From an uncultured Lachnospiraceae bacterium (GTDB taxonomy: Bacteria > Bacillota > Clostridia > Lachnospirales > Lachnospiraceae), in contig CAOKHR010000007.1 in NCBI GenBank assembly GCA_948468325.1, positions 1 to 20,904 of the forward strand: DNA of 20,904 nucleotides, read 5' to 3'. Within the stretch, counting starts at the first letter, position 1; the number at the start of each line of letters is the position of its first letter. The notes beneath the pieces are model-generated. The model was not told the origin of the DNA, did not search any database, and worked only from the letters and a program-made list of their open reading frames with translations. The position numbers and the translations under genes were made by a program. Below, piece by piece: positions 6,873 through 15,205 of this stretch.

Positions 6873-7760
6873 TTAACCTTTTAATCCGCCAAGGCTCATG
6901 CCCTGTGTCAGCTTCTTCTGAACCAGAATGTATAAAATCAAGGTAGGAAGCATTACAACTACAAGTCCTGCATAGAGTCGGCCGTAGTTCGCAGCTGCCC
7001 TCTGTGCCTGCGTTAACTGCATAAGACCTACCGGAAGTGTCTTGCTTTCATCTTTCGTAAGCAGTGTCATAGCAATAATATATTCATTCCAGAATGAAAG
7101 GAAATTGAACAAGATTACCGTAATGATACTCGGCAATGCCATAGGCATCATAATCTGAATCATAGTTCTGAAATATCCCGCTCCATCTACATGCGCAGCT
7201 TCTTCATAATCTCTTGGTATCGTAACAAAGAAACCGGAAAGAAGATAAATGGTAAACGGCAGCGCCGTAGACGCATACACAAGCGCTGTGATAAAACTGT
7301 TATTCAGGAAAAATCCGGAACCTGTTATTTGTTTTACAAATTTATCCCCATCACTTAACATTAAGAAGATAGGTACTACGATATAGTTTACATTAATAAA
7401 AAGACCGCCCATGAACAAAATATTCAAAAGCTTGCTGCATCTGAAACGGTACCTTGCCAGAACATATGCTGCAGGAAGCGCAACAACCAGCAGGATGATG
7501 AGTGCCATTACCGTAATCTTTACTGAATTCAGCAGATAATCACCCATTTTCGCTTTTTCAAAAGCGTCAATAAAGTTCTGGATATAAAATCCTTTTGGCA
7601 AAGACCATGGATTTGTTCCGTAGAATTCGGAATTTTCTTTTATAGATGCAAGAAATACCCAGCCTACCGGTACAATAATACTAATTGCTAATGCAATAAG
7701 AACAACATAGACAAAAATTCTGTAGAGGGTATTTAAACTCAGTTCTTTTTTCTTTTTCAT
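6873..7760 (-). CDS. Carbohydrate ABC transporter permease (MalG-like, CUT1)
   Basis: The second membrane subunit of a sugar importer, 295 residues with about six hydrophobic segments, the first at about 14-36. The EAA loop that docks on the ATPase is visible as EEAAHVDGAGYFRTMIQI, followed by PMALPSI. The C-terminus (LTQGMSLGGLKG) is typical of MalG-type subunits. AAGGAGGGG precedes the ATG, and only 11 bp separate it from the first permease. No ATPase gene is in the operon; CUT1 systems of Firmicutes commonly share an MsmK/UgpC-type ATPase encoded elsewhere. Confidence 0.95.
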   Translation of the reverse strand: MKKKKELSLNTLYRIFVYVVLIALAISIIVPVGWVFLASIKENSEFYGTNPWSLPKGFYIQNFIDAFEKAKMGDYLLNSVKITVMALIILLVVALPAAYVLARYRFRCSKLLNILFMGGLFINVNYIVVPIFLMLSDGDKFVKQITGSGFFLNNSFITALVYASTALPFTIYLLSGFFVTIPRDYEEAAHVDGAGYFRTMIQIMMPMALPSIITVILFNFLSFWNEYIIAMTLLTKDESKTLPVGLMQLTQAQRAAANYGRLYAGLVVVMLPTLILYILVQKKLTQGMSLGGLKG

Positions 7761-7771
7761 ACTGCCCCTCC

Positions 7772-8662
7772 TTAAAATTCTAATGGTTCTCTCTTAGTAG
7801 CCACATTGATGATTGCAGACAAACCAAATGAGAACAAAAATACTATAACACCAATCGCCATACCATATCCATAAGATGAGTTTGTATATGCCTGATCATA
7901 CATATAGCTTAAGAAAACGTCCGAAGCGCCGTTTGGGCCCCCTCTTGTGAGTACTTTGACAAACTGGAAACTTAAGTTAATGGAGCTGATTACGAAAAAG
8001 GACAATGTCGTTCTAATATTCGTCCAAATCAGAGGCAGCGTAATCGAGAAGAACTGCTGCACCTTTCCGGCGCCTTCCAGATCTGCTGACTCATAAAGGC
8101 TTTCCGGCACGCTTGCCATACTTGCCATATACATAACCATATAATATCCGATTGCCTGCCAGATCATGGCAATAATCAGACTGTACACAACAATATTTTT
8201 ATCTCCGAGCCATAAAATCGGGTCTTTATCTCCCCGAAAAATTCCGAGAATACTGTTTAAAAGTCCCTGATTCGGATCATAGATTGCTGAAAAAATTGCT
8301 GAAATAACTACTACCGATAAAATATTCGGTATATAGAATATAATCCTGTAAAAATTCTCTCCCTTGATTTTTTCTCTGGAAATAATCGCAGCAAAAATCA
8401 GAGAAAGCGCCATTGTAACGATTGTAACAATGACTATTAATAACACGGTATTTTGAAAAGAACGTAAAAAGTTTGTATCCCCCATTAATGTTTTAAAATT
8501 GGAAAGACCTACAAACTCTTTATTATTGGAGATTCCGCCCCACTTATAAAGAGACATCCGAAATACGTTCAGCGTTGGGATAATCATAAATATAAAGAAC
8601 AAAATAACCGCCGGCAATACGCATACTCCAATAAAAACACTTCTTGCTTTGCCCTTTTTCAC
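7772..8662 (-). CDS. Carbohydrate ABC transporter permease (MalF-like, CUT1)
   Basis: The first membrane subunit of the same importer, 296 residues with about six membrane segments. The EAA loop reads ESADLEGAGKVQQFFSITLP, the usual MalF/UgpA-type form, and the N-terminal segment with PTLNVFRMSLYKW is a family mark. It starts at GTG (8662), with GGAGG 7 nt upstream; an overlapping ATG one base away would give a stop at once (ATGTGA). A terminator hairpin lies between this gene and the upstream binding-protein gene, so its transcription depends on read-through, unless an unseen promoter lies in the 103-bp gap. Confidence 0.95.
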   Translation of the reverse strand: MKKGKARSVFIGVCVLPAVILFFIFMIIPTLNVFRMSLYKWGGISNNKEFVGLSNFKTLMGDTNFLRSFQNTVLLIVIVTIVTMALSLIFAAIISREKIKGENFYRIIFYIPNILSVVVISAIFSAIYDPNQGLLNSILGIFRGDKDPILWLGDKNIVVYSLIIAMIWQAIGYYMVMYMASMASVPESLYESADLEGAGKVQQFFSITLPLIWTNIRTTLSFFVISSINLSFQFVKVLTRGGPNGASDVFLSYMYDQAYTNSSYGYGMAIGVIVFLFSFGLSAIINVATKREPLEF

Positions 8663-8714
8663 ATTTATACCTCCAATCCTTCTAAATTTGCCTTACCAAA
8701 AGGCAACCTGCTGT

Positions 8715-8751
8715 AAAAAAAGCGTTCCAAAGGCGGAAGCCTTCGGAACGC
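8715..8751 (-). terminator. Intra-operon terminator/attenuating hairpin between binding protein and permease genes
   Basis: A 13-bp stem on the minus strand (8751-8739 with 8734-8722, one G-U pair) with a 4-nt loop TTCC, followed by a run of seven T (8721-8715). It stands 14 bp after the binding-protein stop and 52 bp before the first permease start. Such a hairpin would lower permease expression and protect the upstream mRNA end. Confidence 0.9.
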
Positions 8752-8765
8752 CACCTGTTTTATGC

Positions 8766-10178
8766 TTATTCTGGCATTGCTTCTCTTAATTTATCACTTG
8801 TTTCTTCAACAGATGCCTGCCAATCAGCAACTGTGGTATCACCACTTACAACAGAGTCAACAGTTGCAAATAAACTATCTGCCATAGATACGCCTTCTAC
8901 AGGATCTGTAGTTGCGAATCCACCCATAACTGCTGTTGCGCCATTATCATAAACGCTGTAGAATAATTTGTTGTCGCCTTCCAGTGAATCGCTCATACCA
9001 GCAATTGGCTGAATTGCATTAGCTTTTGCAAAGATTGCTGCTGCTTCATCAGAGTACATATATGCAACCCATTCTTTTGCCATATCCTGATTCTGTGCTT
9101 CTGCAGGAATCCACATCTGCTCAAAGAATGTGAAAGAAACGCCCTTTTCACCTGCATTTACAGCAGGAACTGCCATAAAGCCCCATTCAAATCCGTCTGC
9201 TCTTCCAGCATCTGCCATTTCTCCCGGAAGCCATGTTCCGTTCGGGCAGAAGATTGCTTTGTTATCAAGAATTAACTGCTGGTTCTTTGTAAATCCGTCA
9301 CCGTTTGCATTTGCAACAGTTGAGCTTTCTGTATAGGAAGCAAGTTTGCCAACTAATTCAAATACTTTAGTTGCTTCTTCGCTCTCCCAGATGCCGTCTT
9401 CGTAAGTCATACATTTGTTGTAGAAATCAGATCCGCCTGCAGATGATAATAATGCAAATGTAAATGCATCAAAATAACCTGTTGTCGGATATGTAAATAA
9501 AGCAATACCTTCTTCTTTTGCTTTATCACCTAATGCCCACATATCATCCCATGTAGTAGGAACATCCCAGCCTTTTTCTGCAAACAGTCCTGCATTGTAG
9601 AAAAGTCCGCATGGGCTGTAGAACATAGGAGCATAGTAAGTTACGCCGTCATTGTAAGGATTGGTTCCAAGTGTATCAAGGAATCCCGGAATGATTTTAT
9701 CCTTAACTTTAACATCTTCACCCGGTACTGTCATCTCGAGAACATCTGTCAGAGGAAGAAGTCCTTTTTCTCTTGTCAGAGTCTCTGTCAAAGCAGCTTC
9801 ACGGCCTGTTGCAAGATGTACAACGTCCGGATAATCTCCAGCCTGCATCTGAGGTCTGATAATGTCCTCTAACTGGCTGCTTGCAGTCATTTCTACTGTT
9901 ACGCCAGGGTGGGAAGCTTCAAATGCTGCAGCTACTTCATTCCACATATCTTCGCCGTAACCACCTGCAAATGCAGCTACTTTAAGCGTCTGCTCTTCTA
10001 CTTCAGCAGGCTCTTCACTCTCAGCTGGTTCTTCTGCCTGATTATCTTCAGTTGATGCAGGTGCCGGTGTCTCTTTGTTGTCGTCTGCCGGTGCCGGCTC
10101 GTCTGAATTGCCGCAGCCTGCAAACATAGTTGCAGTCATAGCGCCTGTTAATAAAAGTGCCATTAATTTTCTTTTCAT
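8766..10178 (-). CDS. Extracellular sugar-binding lipoprotein of an ABC transporter (family 1 solute-binding protein)
   Basis: This 470-residue lipoprotein captures the substrate outside the cell and delivers it to the two permeases. The signal peptide ends in a lipobox, FAGC, with the lipidated C22. A Glu/Pro/Ala-rich linker covers about 24-64, then the type 1 binding-protein fold starts (LKVAAFAGGYGEDMWNEV). PDVVHLATGREA and YSPCGLFYNAGLF are typical inner motifs. The stretch NGTWLPGEMADA resembles NgcE-like binding proteins for N-acetylglucosamine or chitobiose, but specificity cannot be decided from sequence alone. GGGAGGAAA precedes the ATG. It is the first gene of the operon, with a clear promoter at 10294-10322 and a palindrome in the leader. 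Confidence 0.93.
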   Translation of the reverse strand: MKRKLMALLLTGAMTATMFAGCGNSDEPAPADDNKETPAPASTEDNQAEEPAESEEPAEVEEQTLKVAAFAGGYGEDMWNEVAAAFEASHPGVTVEMTASSQLEDIIRPQMQAGDYPDVVHLATGREAALTETLTREKGLLPLTDVLEMTVPGEDVKVKDKIIPGFLDTLGTNPYNDGVTYYAPMFYSPCGLFYNAGLFAEKGWDVPTTWDDMWALGDKAKEEGIALFTYPTTGYFDAFTFALLSSAGGSDFYNKCMTYEDGIWESEEATKVFELVGKLASYTESSTVANANGDGFTKNQQLILDNKAIFCPNGTWLPGEMADAGRADGFEWGFMAVPAVNAGEKGVSFTFFEQMWIPAEAQNQDMAKEWVAYMYSDEAAAIFAKANAIQPIAGMSDSLEGDNKLFYSVYDNGATAVMGGFATTDPVEGVSMADSLFATVDSVVSGDTTVADWQASVEETSDKLREAMPE

Positions 10179-10227
10179 TTTAGTTTCCTCCCAAAACTTT
10201 GTTGAGTCATAAACCGGAAATTTAAAT

Positions 10228-10243
10228 TCATCTGGCCAGATGA
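10228..10243. promoter_or_regulatory. Perfect 16-bp palindrome in the leader of the sugar ABC operon, candidate operator
   Basis: TCATCTGGCCAGATGA is a perfect palindrome about 45 bp downstream of the expected transcription start and 50 bp before the binding-protein ATG. It fits a roadblock operator for a dimeric repressor. No regulator gene is adjacent, and I do not recognise the site as a defined LacI or GntR consensus. Confidence 0.6.
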
Positions 10244-10293
10244 TACTGTGCGATAATCACACCATATATGATTTCCTTCTTGTTTATATGTGC

Positions 10294-10322
10294 ATTATAA
10301 CATGAGCTGTTCGTTTATTCAA
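10294..10322 (-). promoter_or_regulatory. Strong sigma-A promoter of the sugar ABC operon
   Basis: On the minus strand TTGAAT (10322-10317), exactly 17 nt, then TATAAT (10299-10294) with an extended TG (TGTTATAAT). It predicts a leader of about 110 nt before the binding-protein start. Confidence 0.85.
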
Positions 10323-10323
10323 C

Positions 10324-10370
10324 AAAAAAAAAAGCAAATTCAACGAATTTTAAAATTGAATCTGCTTTTT
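10324..10370 (-). terminator. Terminator of the envelope-hydrolase operon
   Basis: Arms 10329-10343 and 10356-10370 pair over 14 of 15 positions (one A/C mismatch) around an A/T-rich 12-nt loop. On the minus strand it is followed by ten T. It lies 64 bp after the glucosaminidase stop and directly before the -35 of the sugar operon promoter. The T5 on the other side could also make it work on the plus strand. Confidence 0.85.
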
Positions 10371-10433
10371 CAACAAAAATCTACGTTTATTTTTATACAA
10401 TCTACCTATAAAATCCGGCATTACACGCTTTCT

Positions 10434-12143
10434 TTAATAGGTCTTCATGGCTTTTATCAACCCCATCAGCTTTGACGCATAATCAGGATCTGTTGCCCAG
10501 TTGCCGTTTCCCAGATTCTGCACATATCTTGCCGTTCCCCGTTTAGACATAAGATACATAAACCTCGGATCCACACACTTTTGTGTTAAATCATCTTTCG
10601 AAGCATATCCTTTCAGGTGCTGTACCTGAGCCCTTATGCCGGTCCGCACATCCGGAAATGTCGCTCCGGCAGCACCGTCATCGGTAGCGCCAAGGCCCGA
10701 AAAATTGCACTGTTCTGCACTTACCTGCCCGCCAAAAGAAAGATAGCCCGTTTCCAGACAAATCTGGGCGAAAATAACTTCGGCCTTTACCCCTTCGGCT
10801 TTACTTTCTTCTACTACAAGTTTACAAAACTCATCTATATTCCCGGCGCCTTTCGTTTTATAGATTTTCGCCGGGAATTTCCTGCCGGAGGCATTGTAAA
10901 GCGCCGCCATCTGTTCTGCCGTTACGGCAGACTTGCCCATAATCTCATAAGCCGTTGAAGCTCCTATTGCTTCCGAACGGTTTCCGCTGCCGGCTGTAAT
11001 AATCCCTTTCCCGTCCGAATATGCCTGAACTTTATAATAATAGGTTTTGCCTGAGGCAACTTTTTTGTCTGTATAATCCAGAACGGAAGCCCCCCTGACC
11101 GTCGCTATACTTTTAAATGTTCCGGTCTTTGAGGTTGCGCGGTATATCTTATACTTTGTAGCTCCGGCAACTTTTCCCCATTTTATTTTCAGTCCGTCGT
11201 CTGCCGTTACTTTTACAGAAGAAATTTTAACCTGTTTTAAAGCCCTAAAAGAAACTGCCTCCGAATATCCGCTTGTAATTTTCTCTCCGTTTAAGCTTCC
11301 TGACGCAACAATTTTGTAATAGTATTTCTTGCCGCTCTTTACTGTTTTATCGACATATTTTCGGTTACTGCCTTTTAATGTCGCAACTTTTTTATAACCG
11401 CCCTTAGACTGTGTGCTGCGGTATATTTCGTAAGTCTGTGCTTCCTTTACCTTTTTCCATACAATCTGCATTCGGTCCGATGCCAGGGAAGCGATAGATG
11501 TAATGGAAGCCTTCGGTATTGTCTTTCCCTTTACAGGCGCTGAATAGGAGCCGTATCCTTTGCCGCCCTGTCCGATTGGACGTACTTTATAGTAGAATAT
11601 TTTTCCGGGCGTTACATTTTTATCTGTATAGGTACAGGCTCTGTTTCCGTTTGTCCTGCCGATTTCAGTATATTTTCCGCTTTCACTTTCCGAACGCAAA
11701 ACCTGATAGCCGCTGCCTCCTGCGGATACGTTCCAGAAAAGCTGTATCTGGGCAGGCGCTTTTACTTTTACCCTTTCAACCGATACTGCTGCGGGCGCTT
11801 TTACTTTTACTGTAACCTGCGCCGTTTTTATCTCTTTTCCGCTTTCCCTGCTAATCGGTACAATTTTATAATAGTAATTTACTGCGGCGCTTATCTTTGT
11901 ATCTTTATAAACAGTATCCTTTGTTGTTTTAACCTTCTGAAAGGAAGCTTCTGAAGACGCCCTCCGGTAAACAGCATAACCGCCTGCCTGTGTAAATCCG
12001 TCCCATCTTACTTCAATTTTTGTACTGGATACCGCTGATGCCTCAGCCCGCATAGCGGCGGAATCTGCATATGTATTTTCCGGCATACCGAGCAGCGAAA
12101 ATACAATACATATTAGTAAAATAAATTTGTTTTGCACTCTCAT
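10434..12143 (-). CDS. Secreted glucosaminidase (GH73-like) with four fibronectin type III repeats
   Basis: A secreted 569-residue peptidoglycan hydrolase. A signal peptide covers about 1-27 (hydrophobic core ILLICIVFSLLG, cleavage near YADS). Four FN3 modules follow at about 32-115, 119-208, 212-301 and 305-397, each with the same core marks (VYR/IYR, then YYYKI or YYYKV). The C-terminal 150 residues are a glucosaminidase domain: AQICLETGYLSFGG holds the likely catalytic E464, followed by CNFSGLGATDDG and FPDVRTGIRAQVQHLKGYA. By family it cleaves between GlcNAc and MurNAc in the glycan strand. AGGAG lies before the ATG, 24 bp after the amidase stop, and the operon terminator follows. No sortase motif or wall-binding domain is seen, so FN3 modules may provide spacing or wall contact. 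Confidence 0.9.
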   Translation of the reverse strand: MRVQNKFILLICIVFSLLGMPENTYADSAAMRAEASAVSSTKIEVRWDGFTQAGGYAVYRRASSEASFQKVKTTKDTVYKDTKISAAVNYYYKIVPISRESGKEIKTAQVTVKVKAPAAVSVERVKVKAPAQIQLFWNVSAGGSGYQVLRSESESGKYTEIGRTNGNRACTYTDKNVTPGKIFYYKVRPIGQGGKGYGSYSAPVKGKTIPKASITSIASLASDRMQIVWKKVKEAQTYEIYRSTQSKGGYKKVATLKGSNRKYVDKTVKSGKKYYYKIVASGSLNGEKITSGYSEAVSFRALKQVKISSVKVTADDGLKIKWGKVAGATKYKIYRATSKTGTFKSIATVRGASVLDYTDKKVASGKTYYYKVQAYSDGKGIITAGSGNRSEAIGASTAYEIMGKSAVTAEQMAALYNASGRKFPAKIYKTKGAGNIDEFCKLVVEESKAEGVKAEVIFAQICLETGYLSFGGQVSAEQCNFSGLGATDDGAAGATFPDVRTGIRAQVQHLKGYASKDDLTQKCVDPRFMYLMSKRGTARYVQNLGNGNWATDPDYASKLMGLIKAMKTY

Positions 12144-12167
12144 TTTCTTTCTCCTGTCCTCCCTGCC

Positions 12168-15100
12168 TTATGGGGCAGCCGGCGTCTGCTGCGCTGCTGC
12201 CGGCAGTGTTCCGGCTGCTGCAGGCGACTGCTGTCCGTATACTGTGTTTGCTCCGTATTGATTCATCAAAGCGATTTTATAGTAGTAAGTGACGTCCCTG
12301 TTTTCCTGCTTCACCGAAGCATCCGCATAACTGGTTACGGAAGCTCCTGAAATTGTCTGCAAAAGCATATAAGTCCCGTTTGGCTCCGTACTCCGGTAAA
12401 TCTGATAGCCTGTAACGTCAGCCACTCCTGTCCATGTAATCTCAAGCTGTCCTTTCTCATTTGCCGTAACAGAAGTAATATTTGTCGTATTGATTGGCGC
12501 TGCCCCGGCCGCCGCACTCATTCCACATGTTTTCTCTGTTGTTTTATATCCTTTTACAAACGCTTCTATTTTATAAAAATATGTCTGTGTCATATTCAGA
12601 TCTGTATCCGTATAGCTGGACTGGCTGCCTGTAACCGCAGCAATTTTGCTATAAGAACCGTCTGCTGTTTCAGAACGGTAAATATTGCAGTATTCTGCTC
12701 CTCCGTAATTCCATGAAATCTGAATCTTATTTCCTGTGCTGCCCTGTACAGACGTAATTTCTGCCGGCTTTAATGTCCATACATTACGGATTGCGGAATA
12801 AGAACCATAGCCTGTTTTTCCGTTTACTTTTTTTCGTGTTCTTACTTTATAATAGTAATGTGTTCCCGCTGTCAGGCCGGTTACTTTATAAGAAGTTTTT
12901 TTGTATCCTGAAACGGTTTTCACTTTCCTGTACTTTCCGTTTTTGGATGTCGACTGATAAATCACATAACCGTCTACACCGCTTACCTTTTTCCAGCTTA
13001 TCGTCTGACTGGTGGCAGAATTATTTTTGATTTTTGTAATTGACGTCTTCTTGATTGTCTTTCCGGAAGCAGACTTTCCAAAGCCGCTTACACCTTTGAT
13101 TCCGCTGTTGTGATTGAACGACTGCACCTTATAATAATAGGTTTTCTCTGCTTTTACCGCAGCGTCATCATAATATTTTACTGTGCCGCCGTCTACGGTT
13201 CCGACTTTTTTATATTTTCCGCCTGCGGAATCCGCCCGTTTTATCACGTAACCGGAAGCATTCGGGTCTGCTGCCCAGGATACACGAAGCGTCGTCGTAC
13301 CCACCGGTTTGACTGATACATCTTTTGGAATCACTGCCGTTCTTCCCGGCATAATCTCACTGTAATCACTGTAAACCGTTGTATTATCCACCAGTCCTAC
13401 AGAACGGATTTTGTAATAGTACTGTTTCCCGGCTTTTACCTTATCCGTATAGCTTAACTGGTTCATTCCTGCAAGTGTTGCAATCTTTTTATAAACTCCG
13501 TTTTTCTTTGTTGCCCGGTAAAGTTCGTAATTCGCCGCATTGTTGATTGTTGACCAGCTGATTACCAGTGTCTTGCTGTCTTTTGAACGAATAGAAGAAA
13601 TCGTAGGCGTTGACATTGTCGTGCCGGACGCTACCGCACTGTATTTTCCATATTTCGTACCGGAACCTGTCTTATTATAGGTGCGTATCCTATAGTAATA
13701 AGTCGTCCCAGGAGTCAGACCCGTATCTCTCCATGTCGTTGTATTGGAAGAAGTAATTTTGGCTACTTCTTCGAATCCGCTGCCGCTTGATGTGCTGCGC
13801 TCTATGCAGTATCCCGTTACACCAATTACCATAGACCATGTCAAATCCATCGTTGTACTGCTTGCAGATTCAATACTGTTAAATCCAAGTCCCTTTTTCA
13901 GTCCATAATATTCTGCAATTCCGGTTGCGTCTGCAATCCCAAGCTTCTTTAACTGTGCGTCCGAACTTAAAAATTTCTGGGCGTCACTCGCATTTGAAAC
14001 AAAAGCATGCTCCACAATCAAAGCCGGAATCCCATTCTCCTTGCACCTTTTGATGACCCCGTAATAATCCGCGAGACTGCCGTCCGGATATTTCGTGCCG
14101 TTTTCCGAATCCCGGATATGGATACCGCCGTTTGCAAGTCCCAGACTCGTAAGCTTTGACTGAATAATGGATGCCAGCGCCTTTCCAGATGCTCCGCAGG
14201 ATGCATTATAATTAGAATTCGGATAATATACATTGGCGCCGCTGGGACCCGGACTTGTACTCGAATTGTTGTGAATACTTACAAACAAATCCGCTCTTTT
14301 CGCAATAGCCACCTGTGCACGCTGGGCCAGCGTAAGATATGTATCCGCCGTTCTTGTCATATATACCGTGATTCCGGAATATTCTTCAAGCTCTTGCTTG
14401 CAATACTGGGCAATTTTTAGATTTACCGTCTTCTCTACAATTCCATACGCCGATGGTGCCCCCGGATCGCTTCCTCCATGCCCTGCATCCAACACGACTA
14501 CGATACTTCTCATGCCTGTAGCATCCACATCGTCTGTACCGCCTGCTTCTGCACCTCTTTGCATAATCTTCGTAATCCCGTCAGGCACACTGCAGCCTGC
14601 ATTGTCTAATGCCTCTTCTATCGTCTCTCCTGAAAGAGGCTTTCCGTTTTCATCCAAAGCTACGATATTCATCTCTGCCCCGGCAGCCAGCGCTTCTGCT
14701 TCTTCATCGGTTAAAAGCACGTCATCCGGTTCAGTTTCTACAATCTGATCGACTCCGAATCCTGCATCAATTCCCATTTCCGCAAAAGAAGTCTCATATG
14801 TATGATTTTCTGCCGTGTATGTAATACGGTCCAGCCGGTAGCTGCCTGCCTGGCTTTTATCCTCGTATTCCATCTCAAACATAACAAAACTGCCCAGAAT
14901 CTGAGAAGCATCTGTCTCATATGTATGGCCGTCTTCCTGCCTGCTGTAAGATAATACTGCCGACTCCAGTTCAGTACCCTCATCACCAATCCCCAGCATA
15001 ATCGTCTGTTTTCCCGGCGCATGCACCAAAGGCTCTTCTACTACGAGATAATTCACCAGTACATCTGCTGTCTCTTTTACATTGTCTGTTATCTGTGCTG

Positions 15101-15179
15101 CAAAGACGCTTTCAAAGTTTGCCGTAAATACGAACAGGCATGCAAGTGCTATTGCCGCTAATCTTTTCGCTGTTCTCAT
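12168..15179 (-). CDS. Secreted N-acetylmuramoyl-L-alanine amidase (Amidase_3) with six fibronectin type III repeats
   Basis: A large secreted hydrolase (about 1003 residues) that by family cuts the amide bond between MurNAc and the stem peptide. Numbering below counts from the ATG at 15182. A signal peptide covers about 1-29 (VFAAQ). Residues 30-225 form an N-terminal region with two beta-rich stretches that I cannot name. The Amidase_3 domain spans about 225-428: zinc ligands H235 (LDAGHGG), E250 (VEKTVN) and H304 (SIHNN), and catalytic E391 (VEHAFVSN), all present. Six FN3 modules of about 95 residues fill 434 to the end, closing with an Ala/Pro/Gln tail. Two ATGs stand together (15182, 15179); AAAGGA is only 3 nt from the first and 6 nt from the second, so the second is chosen. 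It lies between the carbamate-kinase-like gene (23-27 bp) and the glucosaminidase gene (24 bp), clearly one transcript. Confidence 0.93.
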   Translation of the reverse strand: MRTAKRLAAIALACLFVFTANFESVFAAQITDNVKETADVLVNYLVVEEPLVHAPGKQTIMLGIGDEGTELESAVLSYSRQEDGHTYETDASQILGSFVMFEMEYEDKSQAGSYRLDRITYTAENHTYETSFAEMGIDAGFGVDQIVETEPDDVLLTDEEAEALAAGAEMNIVALDENGKPLSGETIEEALDNAGCSVPDGITKIMQRGAEAGGTDDVDATGMRSIVVVLDAGHGGSDPGAPSAYGIVEKTVNLKIAQYCKQELEEYSGITVYMTRTADTYLTLAQRAQVAIAKRADLFVSIHNNSSTSPGPSGANVYYPNSNYNASCGASGKALASIIQSKLTSLGLANGGIHIRDSENGTKYPDGSLADYYGVIKRCKENGIPALIVEHAFVSNASDAQKFLSSDAQLKKLGIADATGIAEYYGLKKGLGFNSIESASSTTMDLTWSMVIGVTGYCIERSTSSGSGFEEVAKITSSNTTTWRDTGLTPGTTYYYRIRTYNKTGSGTKYGKYSAVASGTTMSTPTISSIRSKDSKTLVISWSTINNAANYELYRATKKNGVYKKIATLAGMNQLSYTDKVKAGKQYYYKIRSVGLVDNTTVYSDYSEIMPGRTAVIPKDVSVKPVGTTTLRVSWAADPNASGYVIKRADSAGGKYKKVGTVDGGTVKYYDDAAVKAEKTYYYKVQSFNHNSGIKGVSGFGKSASGKTIKKTSITKIKNNSATSQTISWKKVSGVDGYVIYQSTSKNGKYRKVKTVSGYKKTSYKVTGLTAGTHYYYKVRTRKKVNGKTGYGSYSAIRNVWTLKPAEITSVQGSTGNKIQISWNYGGAEYCNIYRSETADGSYSKIAAVTGSQSSYTDTDLNMTQTYFYKIEAFVKGYKTTEKTCGMSAAAGAAPINTTNITSVTANEKGQLEITWTGVADVTGYQIYRSTEPNGTYMLLQTISGASVTSYADASVKQENRDVTYYYKIALMNQYGANTVYGQQSPAAAGTLPAAAQQTPAAP

Positions 15180-15205
15180 CATATATCCTTTCCATCCGTC
15201 TAAAA

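Noticed and set aside
6873..10178. An ATPase gene within the sugar ABC operon
   Set aside because: None of the frames here shows Walker motifs or an ABC signature; the ATPase must be encoded elsewhere.
14368..14748. Plus-strand frame of 126 codons inside the amidase gene
   Set aside because: It is antisense to a catalytic domain with all active-site residues, and has no start signals.
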